DNA of 64,000 nucleotides from an uncultured Actinomycetes bacterium (GCA_903896045.1 CAITWD010000022.1:68398-132397), one strand, 5' to 3'. Shown: positions 19,666-29,552, counted from the first letter of the stretch. Made by a program: numbers and translations. Notes: a model not told the origin generated them from the sequence alone.

Positions 19666-20772
19666 TTGCCCACAAGGATCTCGGCCATCTCGTTAACCCA
19701 TGCCATCGTATTAGTGGGTGGCCAGGGAACGCGCTTGCGCCCACTTACCGCGACTCGTCCGAAACCGATGATGCCCTTGGTCGATCGACCATTTGTCGCG
19801 CATCAGCTTGCACATCTCGCTCGACACGGTCTGACCGACGTGGTCTTTTCTTGTGGCTATCGGCCCGATGCGCTCGAGTCGTTTTTTGGAGATGGTTCGG
19901 GGTATGACGTCCGCTTGCAGTACGTCGTCGATCCGAGTCCGCTTGGCACCGCAGGTGCAGTGGCCAATGCGTTCGATCTGCTCGGCGCTGTTGATGACGT
20001 ACTGATTCTCAATGGTGACATCCTCACCGACTTAGATCTCGATGCGCTCTGGCAGGCGCACTCTGACGCCGATGCCGCCGCCACGGTTGCACTCACTCCA
20101 GTCGAGGATCCCAGTGCGTATGGACTGGTGCGACTCCGCGACGATTTATCGGTCGCGGAATTTGTGGAAAAGCCAACTCCAGATCAGCTCATCCCCGGCG
20201 AGCCGTATCGGATTAATGCCGGTACGTATGTGCTGTCTCGCGCGGTGATTGCGGGGATCCCGCGTGGGAAATCAATCTCGATTGAGCGTGAAATTTTCCC
20301 CGGAATCGCAGATCGTCATGCCTTATTTGGATTCACGAGTGACGCATATTGGCGTGACATCGGGACACCGCAGTCGTACCTCGATGCGCATTATGACGTG
20401 CTCGGCGATCGGGTTCTGGCCTCGCAAACCCCGTCGAACACCTACCTTGGCCCCGGCTCCGTGATCGCAACGACTGCGCGTATTGAGGGGTATTCGACGA
20501 TCGGCGCCGATTCCGTGGTTGAAGGAGGTGCCCGCGTGGATGCAAGCATCGTGGGAGCGGGATGTCGAATTGGTGAAAATGCCCAATTGCGCGGATGCAT
20601 TTTGGGTGAGGGGGTGCAGGTTGGCGCAGGCGTCGAGCTCGATGGGCTCGTGGTGATCGGTGACGGTGCACGCATCGCGTCATCGACGCGCATTGTGGGC
20701 CCCGCGTTCGTCGATGCGGGTGATGTGTCATCGGTGTTGTTGACGAACACCGCAGTGGGAGGAGCTGCATGA
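19666..20772 (+). CDS. Sugar-1-phosphate nucleotidyltransferase with left-handed beta-helix (mannose-1-P guanylyltransferase-like)
   Basis: Makes an NDP-sugar from NTP and sugar-1-phosphate. The nucleotide-binding signature is 'LVGGQGTRLRPLTATRPKPM', followed by 'LNGDILTDLDL' (metal-binding Asp), 'FVEKPT' and 'RINAGTYV'. After about residue 260 comes a hexapeptide-repeat beta-helix ('GPGSVIATTARIEGYSTIG' and so on). Pairing with PGI/PMI suggests GDP-mannose synthesis, but glucose-1-phosphate uridylyl- or thymidylyltransferase remains possible. The start is uncertain. TTG 19666 sits just before the domain; ATG 19579 would add a non-conserved extension. Confidence 0.85.
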   Translation: MPTRISAISLTHAIVLVGGQGTRLRPLTATRPKPMMPLVDRPFVAHQLAHLARHGLTDVVFSCGYRPDALESFFGDGSGYDVRLQYVVDPSPLGTAGAVANAFDLLGAVDDVLILNGDILTDLDLDALWQAHSDADAAATVALTPVEDPSAYGLVRLRDDLSVAEFVEKPTPDQLIPGEPYRINAGTYVLSRAVIAGIPRGKSISIEREIFPGIADRHALFGFTSDAYWRDIGTPQSYLDAHYDVLGDRVLASQTPSNTYLGPGSVIATTARIEGYSTIGADSVVEGGARVDASIVGAGCRIGENAQLRGCILGEGVQVGAGVELDGLVVIGDGARIASSTRIVGPAFVDAGDVSSVLLTNTAVGGAA

Positions 20773-21860
20773 ACGCAGATGTGCTTGACCAGGCATCTTC
20801 GTATGAAATCGACTCAGTGGGAATGTTTGGGCTGATTGCGAACTCGTTGGAGATGTTTGATGAGTCCCGGGCAATAGCGACCTCTGTCGATCTGAAGTGG
20901 CCAGCCGAGGCGGTGCGCAATGTCGCGATATGCGGCCTCGGTGGCTCTGGGATTGCCGGTGATCTGGCGGTTGGCGCATGGCGCGAACGGTTGCGACACC
21001 CCACTGCGGTGGTGCGCGACTATTACCTGCCGGGCTGGGTTGGTGAGGACACGCTCGTCATCTTGAGCTCGTATTCGGGTGAGACTGAGGAGACTCTGAC
21101 CGCAACGAGTCAGGCGACCGAGCGCAATGCACTCTGCGTCGCGATCACCAGTGGCGGAAAGCTGGGAACGTTTTACCGTGACTTAGGTGTTCCGGTCATT
21201 GATGTCCCGCCGGGGCTTCCCCCGCGCGGTGCGTTGCTGCATATGCTGATCTCCCTGGTCGTCGTCTTAGGTCGCATGGGGGTGATCTCATCCCCGGAGC
21301 GTGAACTTGATGACGCGCGCGAGGTGATTGGGTCCAGTCTGGGTGCCCTCGGTCCAGAAGTCCCCACCACAGACAACCTTGCCAAGCAAATCGCCTTGAG
21401 CATGGTCGGCATGGTGCCGATGATCTGGGGCGCTGAGGCGACCGCAGGTGTCGCGCAGCGCTGGAAGGGGCAAATTAATGAGAATGCCCAGATGGCAGCG
21501 ACGTGGTCGCTCCTCCCTGAGCTCAATCACAATGAAATCTGCGGCTTTGACCCCACGGGGCCGCTGTCGGAGTTAACCCAGTTGGTGTTTTTGCGTGACC
21601 CGCACCATCACCGCCAAGTCATCAGGCGATTCGACCTCACTCGCGAGCTCATCGGTGACGCGGTCGGGGGAGTCATGGAACTCGCCGCAGAAGGGCAGAC
21701 ACCATTCGGTCGGGCGATGGATTTGGTCATGCTTGGCGATTACGTCTCGTTGTATCTGGCCATCGCACGCGGCGTCGACCCCGGACCCGTGGACATGATT
21801 GGACGCCTGAAGACGCGACTTGCCGAGACCGGCTACGGACGTGCTACATATCCATCCTGA
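20769..21860 (+). CDS. Bifunctional phosphoglucose/phosphomannose isomerase (SIS fold)
   Basis: Interconverts fructose-6-phosphate with glucose- and mannose-6-phosphate. The SIS domain is seen in 'CGLGGSGIAGDL' and 'ILSSYSGETEETL'. Catalytic residues of the bifunctional family lie in 'INENAQMAA' (Glu) and 'ELNHNEICGF' (His). It has 363 aa. The ATG overlaps the nucleotidyltransferase gene by 4 bases and follows GGAGG, so the two enzymes probably feed a GDP-mannose pathway together. Confidence 0.92.
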   Translation: MNADVLDQASSYEIDSVGMFGLIANSLEMFDESRAIATSVDLKWPAEAVRNVAICGLGGSGIAGDLAVGAWRERLRHPTAVVRDYYLPGWVGEDTLVILSSYSGETEETLTATSQATERNALCVAITSGGKLGTFYRDLGVPVIDVPPGLPPRGALLHMLISLVVVLGRMGVISSPERELDDAREVIGSSLGALGPEVPTTDNLAKQIALSMVGMVPMIWGAEATAGVAQRWKGQINENAQMAATWSLLPELNHNEICGFDPTGPLSELTQLVFLRDPHHHRQVIRRFDLTRELIGDAVGGVMELAAEGQTPFGRAMDLVMLGDYVSLYLAIARGVDPGPVDMIGRLKTRLAETGYGRATYPS

Positions 21861-21875
21861 TCAGGTGATGTGGGT

Positions 21876-22994
21876 GTGACCGGCACCACATTTATGCGTG
21901 AGCCAGAACAACCGGATGTCGGCGGGGGTTTGACGCCAAACGAGATTTTGCTGCTCGGAGACGGCGAAGTTGTCATCTTGGATCAGACCCAACTTCCCAC
22001 CGAGGTGACCTACCGACGCTGTCGAGAGTGGTCGGAGGTTGTCACTGCAATTTCCGATCTCGCAGTACGTGGTGCTCCAGCGATTGGGATTGCAGGGGCA
22101 ATGGGGGTTGCGCTCGCAGCCCAGAACGCAGACCACGATGACGTGGATGCCTACCGCTCCGAAGTTGCGCGCGCGGCGCAGGCATTGGTTGCCTCGCGGC
22201 CGACGGCGGTCAACCTCCCGTGGGCAATCGGCCGACAGCTCGCGCTCCTCGAGGAGCACCCTGGGCCAACAGAGGCGATGACCGCGAGTCTTCGCATTTT
22301 TGCCAAACGCCTGCACACCGCCGAAGTTGGACGGTGTCGTGCCATGGCGGCACATGGGGCACCACTTTTTGGACACGGGGCACAGATCTTGACCCACTGC
22401 AACACCGGCGCGCTCGCAACCGGCGGAGTCGGGACTGCACTCGGGGTGATTCGCGCAGCGTATGCAGCAGATCCAACCGTGTCGGTCATCGTTGATGAGA
22501 CGCGCCCACTCCTCCAAGGGGCGCGATTGACGGCCTGGGAACTTGCTCGAGATGAGATTCCCTTTGTCCTTGTCACCGATTCGATGGCGGCGTCATTGAT
22601 GGCCGATGGATTCGTGACGCATGTGATTGTCGGAGCGGATCGAATCGCTGCCAATGGGGATGTCGTCAACAAGATCGGGACCTATGGGCTGGCGGTGCTC
22701 GCACGGGCTCACGAGATCCCATTTTATGTTGCGGCACCAACGAGCACGATTGATCTTGCGACACCCACGGGGGCCGACGTGATCGTCGAGGAGCGTGACC
22801 CGGCCGAGGTGCATCACATTGGACTGTTTGGAAGGCCCGCTGCGGATCCCAAGAGTCCGGTACGCAATCCCGCGTTCGATCGCACGCCGCATGCATTTGT
22901 GAGCGCAATCATCACTGAGCAGGGTGTCCATCGGGCGCCCTATGGCCCAGGGCTTCGCGACGCAGTCGATCGATCTGCGCCGCTGACGGCCTAA
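21876..22994 (+). CDS. mtnA: S-methyl-5-thioribose-1-phosphate isomerase
   Basis: Methionine salvage enzyme converting MTR-1-P to MTRu-1-P. Motifs are 'LAVRGAPAIGIAGAMG', the catalytic-Cys region 'THCNTGALATGG' and the catalytic Asp in 'VIVGADRIAANGDVVNKIGT'. An eIF2B-alpha-like domain forms the C-terminal half. I prefer GTG 21876, which has AGGTGA seven bases upstream; the ORF track uses GTG 21870. No other methionine salvage genes lie nearby. In organisms lacking the rest of the pathway, MtnA-like enzymes serve alternative MTA or ribose-1-P routes, so the pathway is not certain. Confidence 0.92.
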   Translation: MTGTTFMREPEQPDVGGGLTPNEILLLGDGEVVILDQTQLPTEVTYRRCREWSEVVTAISDLAVRGAPAIGIAGAMGVALAAQNADHDDVDAYRSEVARAAQALVASRPTAVNLPWAIGRQLALLEEHPGPTEAMTASLRIFAKRLHTAEVGRCRAMAAHGAPLFGHGAQILTHCNTGALATGGVGTALGVIRAAYAADPTVSVIVDETRPLLQGARLTAWELARDEIPFVLVTDSMAASLMADGFVTHVIVGADRIAANGDVVNKIGTYGLAVLARAHEIPFYVAAPTSTIDLATPTGADVIVEERDPAEVHHIGLFGRPAADPKSPVRNPAFDRTPHAFVSAIITEQGVHRAPYGPGLRDAVDRSAPLTA

Positions 22995-23042
22995 CGAGGG
23001 GCAGTCGCTATCGAAATGCTGCGGGATTGCCGATCGACGGAG

Positions 23043-23048
23043 TACGAT
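23043..23048 (+). promoter_or_regulatory. Candidate -10 for hpf
   Basis: TACGAT about 45 bases upstream of the hpf ATG. The -35 is not clear. The leader contains an AGGAGGGG ribosome binding site. Confidence 0.4.
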
Positions 23049-23093
23049 AGATCTGTCAGTCCGATTGTGATTGCACATGAACAGGAGGGGCAC

Positions 23094-23663
23094 ATGCAGC
23101 TCCAAGTAAAAGGCAGAAATTTGCCTGTCACTGACGCCCTGTTTGCCCACGCTGAGCGAAAGCTGCAGCGGTTGGTGAAGATTTTGCCACCATGGGATGA
23201 GCCGCCGATCGTTGAGCTTGAGCTCTCGGTTGAGCGCAACCCCAAAATTGCGAAGCCGCAGATAGCCGAGTTGACGGTACGCACGCATGGTGGGGTCTTA
23301 CGGGTCCGTGAGAGTGCCGAGGATATGTACGCGGCAATTGATCAGGCGGCGCATAAGCTCGAGCGCCAGGCCGCGCGGTATCGCGAGCGACGCCGACGTC
23401 ACCGAGCACCCCATGAGCGAACGCCTGAACCCATGGAGAGCATCGTTGCCGAGTTGCAACATGAGGCCGAAGCAGAAGGGCCGCGCTTGGTGAAAACCAA
23501 GACATTCTCGCTGAAGCCAATGTCCGCAGAGGAAGCGACGTTGCATATGGACATGTTGCACCACGATTTCTACGTATTTCGTAGTGCCGAAACCGACCAG
23601 GTGCATGTCGTATATCGCCGAGATGACGGTGATGTCGGTCTGATTGTGCCCGAGGCGGCCTAA
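23094..23663 (+). CDS. hpf: Ribosome hibernation-promoting factor, long form
   Basis: Binds the decoding and peptidyl sites of idle ribosomes and, in its long form, dimerises them into 100S particles. The N-terminal domain starts 'MQLQVKGRNLPVTDALFAHA' and includes the basic 'LERQAARYRERRRRHR' helix. After a linker comes the conserved C-terminal dimerisation domain 'KTKTFSLKPMSAEEATLHM'. The total is 189 aa. ATG 23094 follows AGGAGGGG, making it clearly better than the ORF track start at 23016. It precedes secA, as in many Gram-positive bacteria. Confidence 0.95.
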   Translation: MQLQVKGRNLPVTDALFAHAERKLQRLVKILPPWDEPPIVELELSVERNPKIAKPQIAELTVRTHGGVLRVRESAEDMYAAIDQAAHKLERQAARYRERRRRHRAPHERTPEPMESIVAELQHEAEAEGPRLVKTKTFSLKPMSAEEATLHMDMLHHDFYVFRSAETDQVHVVYRRDDGDVGLIVPEAA

Positions 23664-23725
23664 TCAAATCCTCCCCATGGGGGGTGATGATGCCCAAATG
23701 GTTCCGCGATTGTCTGGCGCATTGC

Positions 23726-23731
23726 TACGAT
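23726..23731 (+). promoter_or_regulatory. Candidate extended -10 for secA
   Basis: TACGAT is preceded by TGC (extended -10 form TGnTACGAT), about 35 bases before the secA GTG. The hexamer is the same as that in front of hpf. Confidence 0.4.
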
Positions 23732-23765
23732 CGCGGGACCCACTGGGCAATAAGCTGAGGATTGC

Positions 23766-26375
23766 GTGTCGACCGATATTCTGAACAAGCTGCTTCGCTT
23801 TGGTGAAGGACGCCACATTAAGCAAATGCAGGACCGTGTGGTCGCCATCGGCGCACGCGAGCCGGAGCTGGAAAAGCTCAGTGATGATGAGCTCATTACC
23901 CGCAGTCATGCGCTCCGCGAGCAGGTGTCCAACGGGGCATCACTCGATGATGTGCTGGTTGATGCCTTTGCACTCGTGCGCGAGGTGGGGCGCCGTACGA
24001 TGGGCATGCGGCTGTACGACGTACAGCTCATCGGTGCGCAGGTGTTGCATGCAGGTCGCATTGCTGAGATGAAGACTGGTGAGGGAAAGACCTTTTCGGC
24101 AACAGCCGCCGTGTATCTCAATGCCCTTGCAGGGCGTGGGGTGCATGTTGTGACCGTCAATGACTACCTGGCCCGACGGGACGCCGAGTGGATGACCCCG
24201 GTGTACACAGGCCTTGATATGACGGTCGGTGTGATCGACACGACACTCGATCCCACACAACGGCGAGTCGCATATGCCGCAGATGCCACCTATGGGACCA
24301 ACGCCGAATTCGGTTTTGATTACTTGCGCGACAACATGGCGGTACAGCTCGCCGATACCGTGCAGCGCGAATACTTCTTTTGCATTGTGGATGAGGTCGA
24401 CTCGATCCTGATCGATGAGGCGCGTACCCCATTAATCATTTCCGGTATCCCCGAGGCTGCTGCAGATACCTATTACCGTTTTGCCCGGATCATTCCGACG
24501 CTGCGCAAAAAGGTCGACTACGAGGTTGATGAAAAGGCGCGATCGGTGGCTCCCACCGAGAGCGGTGTGACCAAGGTGGAAAAGGCCCTCGGCATCGAAA
24601 ACTTGTACCTCGATGTGCATGGGCAGCTGGTCAATCACATGATCCAATCGCTCAAGGCAAATGCACTCTTTCGTCGCGACAAGGAATACATCATCCGCGA
24701 TGGAGAGGTGCTGATCGTGGATGAGTTCACCGGTCGAGTGCTTGAGGGGCGTCGGTATTCTGAAGGCCTACATCAGGCGATCGAAGCCAAAGAAGGGCTC
24801 GCGATTCGCGAGGAAAACCAAACCCTTGCAACGATCACCTTGCAGAACTACTTCCGTATGTACGACAAGCTCTCGGGAATGACGGGTACTGCCTCGACCG
24901 AGGCGAATGAGTTCAACAAGATCTACAACGCAGACGTCGTGACGGTTCCAACGAACCAGGCGATTCGCCGCATCGATGAGCAGGACTTCATCTTTAAAAC
25001 CAAGGATGCAAAGTTCGCCGCTGCAATTGATGACATCGCCGCGACCCATGAGCGCGGCCAGCCGGTCTTGGTGGGCACAATCTCGGTGGAGATCTCTGAG
25101 TCGTTGTCGCAGCAATTGAGTGCTCGCGGAATTCCGCACACGGTGTTGAATGCAAAGCAGCACGACCAAGAGGCTGAGATCGTTAAGGACGCCGGCAGGA
25201 TCGGTGCGGTCACGATCGCGACCAACATGGCTGGTCGAGGCGTGGACATCAAACTTGGCGAGGGTGTGGAAGAACTCGGCGGTTTGTATGTGATTGGTAC
25301 CGAGCGCCACGAAAGCCGACGGATTGATAATCAGCTGCGTGGACGATCTGGGCGTCAGGGCGACCCTGGCCGCACGCGCTTTTATCTGTCTGCAGAAGAT
25401 GATTTGGTGCGCATCTTCGCCGGGGACCGGATTTACAAGATCCTCGATCGGCTTGGTCCGGGAGACGACCTGGCGATTGAGTCAAAGATGTTGACGCGCA
25501 CAATTGAAGGTGCGCAAAAGAAGGTTGAGGAGATGAACTTCAACATCCGTAAAACGGTGTTGGAGTATGACGATGTATTGAACAAGCAGCGCGAGGTCAT
25601 TTACGCCGAACGGCGTCGGGTGCTCGAGGGTGAAGACCTTGCCGAGCAGGCCCGCGACTGGGTTGCCGAAGTGCTCGTGGACGAGGTGGGCCGCTACGCT
25701 CCCGAGGACTCTGACCCCACCGAGTGGGATCTCCATGGCTTGGTCACGACCCTGCGGACCTACTATCCGATTTCTGTCAGCGCAGAACAGTTACGGGCGA
25801 CGTATCAGGCGGACGCGATGACCCGGGGCGATTTGCTCGACCGCCTCGAGGACGATGCGATCGCCGCCTATGACCATAAAGAATCGGAGATTGGTCCCGA
25901 GAATATTCGCGAGTGGGAGCGCTACGTGCTCTTGCAGGTCATCGACTTGCATTGGCGTGAGCACCTGTACGCGATGGACTACCTCCGCGAAGGCATTCAC
26001 TTGCGCGCCCTCGCACAGCTCGATCCGCTGTCGGCGTATCGCATTGAAGGCCACACCATGTTCGATGAGACGATGACACTTATTCGCAGCGAATTTGTGC
26101 GGTACATGTTTCACATCGAATCGCCGCAACCGGTCGTGCGTGATGTCGCCCAACCCGCGCAGATCGATTACAGCTATCAAGATGAACCAATTCAGGGATT
26201 TGGTGCTCTCGAGGCCGCGGTGGGACACGATGCGGGTGCTGGGGTCGCACTCGCGCAATCGGATCCATCGCCCGCCCCGCGGACCGTCGCGGCAGAGGAT
26301 CGCATCGGTCGCAACGAGCCTTGCTGGTGTGGGTCGGGAATGAAGTACAAGAAGTGCCATGGCGCAAACGAATAG
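23766..26375 (+). CDS. secA: Preprotein translocase ATPase SecA
   Basis: Motor that pushes unfolded precursors through SecYEG. Nucleotide-binding domain 1 carries Walker A 'EMKTGEGKT' and the DEAD-like 'IVDEVDSILIDEARTPLI'. NBD2 has 'ITIATNMAGRGVDIKLG'-type residues ('TIATNMAGRGVDIKLGEG') and 'RQGDPGRTRFYLS'. The C-terminus ends in the zinc/SecB-binding motif 'RNEPCWCGSGMKYKKCHG'. At 869 aa it is the housekeeping SecA1 type. The GTG start has GAGGA upstream. Confidence 0.97.
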   Translation: MSTDILNKLLRFGEGRHIKQMQDRVVAIGAREPELEKLSDDELITRSHALREQVSNGASLDDVLVDAFALVREVGRRTMGMRLYDVQLIGAQVLHAGRIAEMKTGEGKTFSATAAVYLNALAGRGVHVVTVNDYLARRDAEWMTPVYTGLDMTVGVIDTTLDPTQRRVAYAADATYGTNAEFGFDYLRDNMAVQLADTVQREYFFCIVDEVDSILIDEARTPLIISGIPEAAADTYYRFARIIPTLRKKVDYEVDEKARSVAPTESGVTKVEKALGIENLYLDVHGQLVNHMIQSLKANALFRRDKEYIIRDGEVLIVDEFTGRVLEGRRYSEGLHQAIEAKEGLAIREENQTLATITLQNYFRMYDKLSGMTGTASTEANEFNKIYNADVVTVPTNQAIRRIDEQDFIFKTKDAKFAAAIDDIAATHERGQPVLVGTISVEISESLSQQLSARGIPHTVLNAKQHDQEAEIVKDAGRIGAVTIATNMAGRGVDIKLGEGVEELGGLYVIGTERHESRRIDNQLRGRSGRQGDPGRTRFYLSAEDDLVRIFAGDRIYKILDRLGPGDDLAIESKMLTRTIEGAQKKVEEMNFNIRKTVLEYDDVLNKQREVIYAERRRVLEGEDLAEQARDWVAEVLVDEVGRYAPEDSDPTEWDLHGLVTTLRTYYPISVSAEQLRATYQADAMTRGDLLDRLEDDAIAAYDHKESEIGPENIREWERYVLLQVIDLHWREHLYAMDYLREGIHLRALAQLDPLSAYRIEGHTMFDETMTLIRSEFVRYMFHIESPQPVVRDVAQPAQIDYSYQDEPIQGFGALEAAVGHDAGAGVALAQSDPSPAPRTVAAEDRIGRNEPCWCGSGMKYKKCHGANE

Positions 26376-26393
26376 CGTGGGCTGCGCCACCTG

Positions 26394-27539
26394 ATGACGC
26401 CACCCGAGTTCGCCACCCGTGAGGATCTCGCGCCGCGCGCCGCGGATCTACGCGCCCGCGTCGACATGCTCGAGGCATATTTGGACCCGGCAGCATTGCG
26501 GGTGCGTCAAGAGGTCCTTGAACAGGAGATGCAACAGCCGGGATTCTGGGATGACCCGCAGGCCGCATCGCGCGTGTCATCCGAACATGCAGCAGTGCGC
26601 GACCGTCGCGTCGAATATGAACAATTGGCGATGGATGTATCTGACCTCGAAGATCTTCTTGAGGTTGCCGATGACGGGGATGAGTCCGATGGCTTCTTCC
26701 AAGAGATCGCGGACGGCTTAGATCGTGTCGAATCCCTCCTCGCCCGTCTTGAGGAGTCGCGACTGTTCTCGGGTGAGCATGATGCCGGCAATGCGGTCAT
26801 GACGATCAATGCCGGAGAAGGCGGCACCGACGCCCAGGATTGGGCCGAGATGCTGATGCGGATGTATATGCGTTGGGGTGAGGCGCGCGGTTTTACCACC
26901 GATATTAAGGAGATTCAGGAAGGCGGGGAAGCCGGCATTAAGAGCGTGACGATGACGGTCTCCGGACCCAGCGCCTACGGGCTTACCTCTGCGGAGCGAG
27001 GCGTCCATCGTCTCGTGCGACTCTCTCCATTTGATTCTGCCCATCGCCGCCAAACGTCATTTGCTGCGGTTGATGTTGCGCCCTTAGTCAGCGACGACGT
27101 CATCGTGGAAATTGACGAAAAGGATCTGAAAATTGATACCTACCGTGCGTCGGGTGCCGGGGGACAGCACGTCAATAAAACCGAGTCGGCGGTGCGGATT
27201 ACCCACGCGCCCACCGGAATCGTTGTCCAATGCCAGAACGAACGCTCACAGATGCAGAATCGCGCCACGGCGATGAGCATGTTGCGTTCGCGCATCGTGC
27301 AGCAGGAACTCGAGCGTCGCGAGGAAGAGGCGGCTCGTGCACGGGGTGAGAGTTTGAAGATTGGTTTTGGAAGTCAAATCCGCAGTTATGTGATTCATCC
27401 CTACACCCTCGTCAAGGACTTGCGGACCGGCGTTGAGGTCGGAAATGCGCAAAGCGTATTGGATGGTGAGATTGACGGATTTATTCGCGCAGAGCTCGAA
27501 CGGCGGGCAAAGCTCGATAGTGGGGATCAGTCCTCATAA
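26394..27539 (+). CDS. prfB: Peptide chain release factor 2
   Basis: Recognises UAA and UGA. The RF2 tripeptide SPF is seen in 'RLSPFDSAHRRQTSF', and the GGQ motif in 'ASGAGGQHVNKTESAVRIT'. The frame is open from ATG 26394 for 381 aa, so there is no in-frame UGA and no programmed +1 frameshift near codon 25. It follows secA by 18 bases, the widespread secA-prfB order. Confidence 0.96.
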   Translation: MTPPEFATREDLAPRAADLRARVDMLEAYLDPAALRVRQEVLEQEMQQPGFWDDPQAASRVSSEHAAVRDRRVEYEQLAMDVSDLEDLLEVADDGDESDGFFQEIADGLDRVESLLARLEESRLFSGEHDAGNAVMTINAGEGGTDAQDWAEMLMRMYMRWGEARGFTTDIKEIQEGGEAGIKSVTMTVSGPSAYGLTSAERGVHRLVRLSPFDSAHRRQTSFAAVDVAPLVSDDVIVEIDEKDLKIDTYRASGAGGQHVNKTESAVRITHAPTGIVVQCQNERSQMQNRATAMSMLRSRIVQQELERREEEAARARGESLKIGFGSQIRSYVIHPYTLVKDLRTGVEVGNAQSVLDGEIDGFIRAELERRAKLDSGDQSS

Positions 27540-27634
27540 CTGGTCCGTTCGGCAAGGGATTTCGGCTGCTGCGCCGAATACTCCGTTCGTTCCTTGCTGA
27601 TTCCACCGAGTCGATTTGCAGGTGTTTTCTCCGT

Positions 27635-27664
27635 TTGACAGTCGGCATGATCCCGGGCTACCCT
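27635..27664 (+). promoter_or_regulatory. Promoter of ftsEX
   Basis: A perfect TTGACA -35 and a TACCCT -10 are separated by 18 bases in the 228-bp gap after prfB. The predicted start is near 27672, leaving a leader of about 95 bases to ATG 27768. It is the clearest promoter in the window. Confidence 0.7.
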
Positions 27665-27767
27665 AGGTGAGCTTCTTGGGTACCCAAAGTGCCGAAGCAA
27701 ATTCGGATTCAATGAGTGTGGATCCCCAACGGCGACTTCACCGAGTCGCCCGTCCGAGAGTCGCCGC

Positions 27768-28583
27768 ATGAGCACCGATGCCGATGCGCAGCTGAATTCA
27801 GAGTCTGAGTCGCCCGCCCCAGCCCGACGCACTGGTCGTACTGCGGAGCGCCGCATCGATCGCCGCAGCATCTTGCGTCCAGGTGACGGTTCGATGGTGA
27901 TTTTTGATGGGGTCACCAAACGCTACGGCGAGGATGTGGTTGGCCTCGACAATATTTCGCTGTCAATTGATGCCGGGGAGTTCGTCTTCCTGGTGGGGCC
28001 CTCTGGTTCGGGAAAGTCGACCTTTATTCGATTGCTGATCAAAGAGATGGACGCCTCTGAGGGCACCGTGATTGTCGGCGGGCGTGATTTGGGCAAGATG
28101 GGCAGGTCAAAGGTGCCGTACCTGCGACGTGGGATTGGGTGCGTCTTTCAGGATTTCAAGTTGCTCCCTGGCCGTACGATCTACGAGAATGTTGCGTATG
28201 CACTTGAAGTGACGGGTGATGCGCCGAAATCGATCCGTCGCAAGGTGCCGGAGATCCTGGCACTCACAGGGCTCTCAGATAAGTCCGATCGTTTGCCGAA
28301 TGAGCTCTCTGGTGGTGAGCAGCAGCGGGTATCGATTGCGCGTGCCTTCGTGAACCATCCCCGCCTGTTGATTGCGGATGAGCCCACAGGAAATCTCGAT
28401 CCTGATACCTCCATTGGCATCATGCAATTGCTCTACCGCATTAATCGCACCGGAACGACCGTGGTGATGGCGACCCACGACCGCGACCTTGTCGACAAGA
28501 TGCAGATGCGGGTCATCGCACTTGAGGGCGGCAAACTCGTGCGCGATGAGCGCTCGGCGAGCTACGCGACGGTGGAGCCGTGA
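27768..28583 (+). CDS. ftsE: Cell division ATP-binding protein FtsE, with N-terminal extension
   Basis: ABC ATPase that with FtsX controls peptidoglycan hydrolases at the septum. Walker A is '[11 protein letters not shown]', the signature is '[15 protein letters not shown]' and Walker B is 'LLIADEPTG', followed by 'ATHDRDLV'. FtsE usually begins near '[12 protein letters not shown]', the ATG at 27894 here. The frame opens 42 codons earlier with a Ser/Pro/Arg-rich stretch whose codon use looks like real coding sequence. Both starts have weak ribosome binding sites (GAGAG and AGGTG). I list the longer form. Confidence 0.92.
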   Translation: MSTDADAQLNSESESPAPARRTGRTAERRIDRRSILRPGDGSMVIFDGVTKRYGEDVVGLDNISLSIDAGEFVFLVGPSGSGKSTFIRLLIKEMDASEGTVIVGGRDLGKMGRSKVPYLRRGIGCVFQDFKLLPGRTIYENVAYALEVTGDAPKSIRRKVPEILALTGLSDKSDRLPNELSGGEQQRVSIARAFVNHPRLLIADEPTGNLDPDTSIGIMQLLYRINRTGTTVVMATHDRDLVDKMQMRVIALEGGKLVRDERSASYATVEP

Positions 28584-29485
28584 GGCTGGGGTTCTTTTTC
28601 CGCGAAGCCATCCGCTCGATCAAGGCAAATGTTGCGATTTCCGTCGCCGCAATTGTGACGGTGATGATCGCCGTGTTCATCCTGGGCACGTTCATCCCCT
28701 CGTACTTGTATGTCCAATCGACGGTGAATCAGCAGAAATCTCGTTTGGACATTCAGGTCTATGTCGCCGATGCTGCACCGCAATCGCAGGTCGCCGCGCT
28801 GCAAGCGCAGATTGTGGCGCTCCAGTCGCAAGGACTCATCAAGAGCTTTAGCTTTATCTCAAAGACCGATGCACTCAATCAGTTCAAGGCGCGCCTGAAT
28901 GACCCGTCAATTCTGACCCTGTTGCCCAATAATCCCTTGCCCGCATCATTCGATGTCCGGCCTGCGGATCCGGCAAAAGACGGGCAGATTGCAACGGCGC
29001 TTCGCACGAGTCATGCGATCGATACCACGATGCCGGGCAACGGCATTAGTTACGCCGAAACCACCACCAATCGCCTCCTGACCATCGCCCAATTCATTCA
29101 GTACGCCGGCCTGGTGTTGATTGCGATCTTGTTGGTTGCAGCGATCTTGTTGATCGGCAACACCATTCGTCTCTCGATCTTCGCGCGTCGTCGCGAGGTT
29201 GAAGTCATGCGCCTTGTGGGCGCCACCAATTGGTTTATTCGATGGCCGTTCATCATCGAGGGCATTATTTGCGGTGTCGTCGGTGCAGCGATCTCGGTGG
29301 TGATTTTGTGGATTGCCAAGATTTTGGTGGTTGATCCGTACGTCTCCACAAGTACCGGTGGTCTCACCAGGGATTCCGCGACGACTATTGGCTTCGGGAC
29401 CCTTGCCGTGATTTTGATTGTTGCCGGTGGTGCTGTCGGGGCAGTGGGAAGCGGATTTACGCTCCGACGTTTTTTGAAGGTGTAA
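28580..29485 (+). CDS. ftsX: Cell division protein FtsX
   Basis: Membrane partner of FtsE. One helix near the N-terminus is followed by an extracellular domain (about 45-165) and three C-terminal helices around 'ARRREVEVMRLVGATNWFIR', the usual cytoplasmic coupling motif. It has 301 aa and starts at GTG overlapping the ftsE stop. No adjacent M23 or NlpC/P60 hydrolase gene is present, so its target lies elsewhere or the next gene, an S41 protease, takes part. Confidence 0.94.
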   Translation: MRLGFFFREAIRSIKANVAISVAAIVTVMIAVFILGTFIPSYLYVQSTVNQQKSRLDIQVYVADAAPQSQVAALQAQIVALQSQGLIKSFSFISKTDALNQFKARLNDPSILTLLPNNPLPASFDVRPADPAKDGQIATALRTSHAIDTTMPGNGISYAETTTNRLLTIAQFIQYAGLVLIAILLVAAILLIGNTIRLSIFARRREVEVMRLVGATNWFIRWPFIIEGIICGVVGAAISVVILWIAKILVVDPYVSTSTGGLTRDSATTIGFGTLAVILIVAGGAVGAVGSGFTLRRFLKV

Positions 29486-29552
29486 TGCCTTCGCTCGGCG
29501 TGGTGTGTGCCACGGCTGCGGTGCCGAGCTGGTCTGAGGTGGGCGTGGGACA

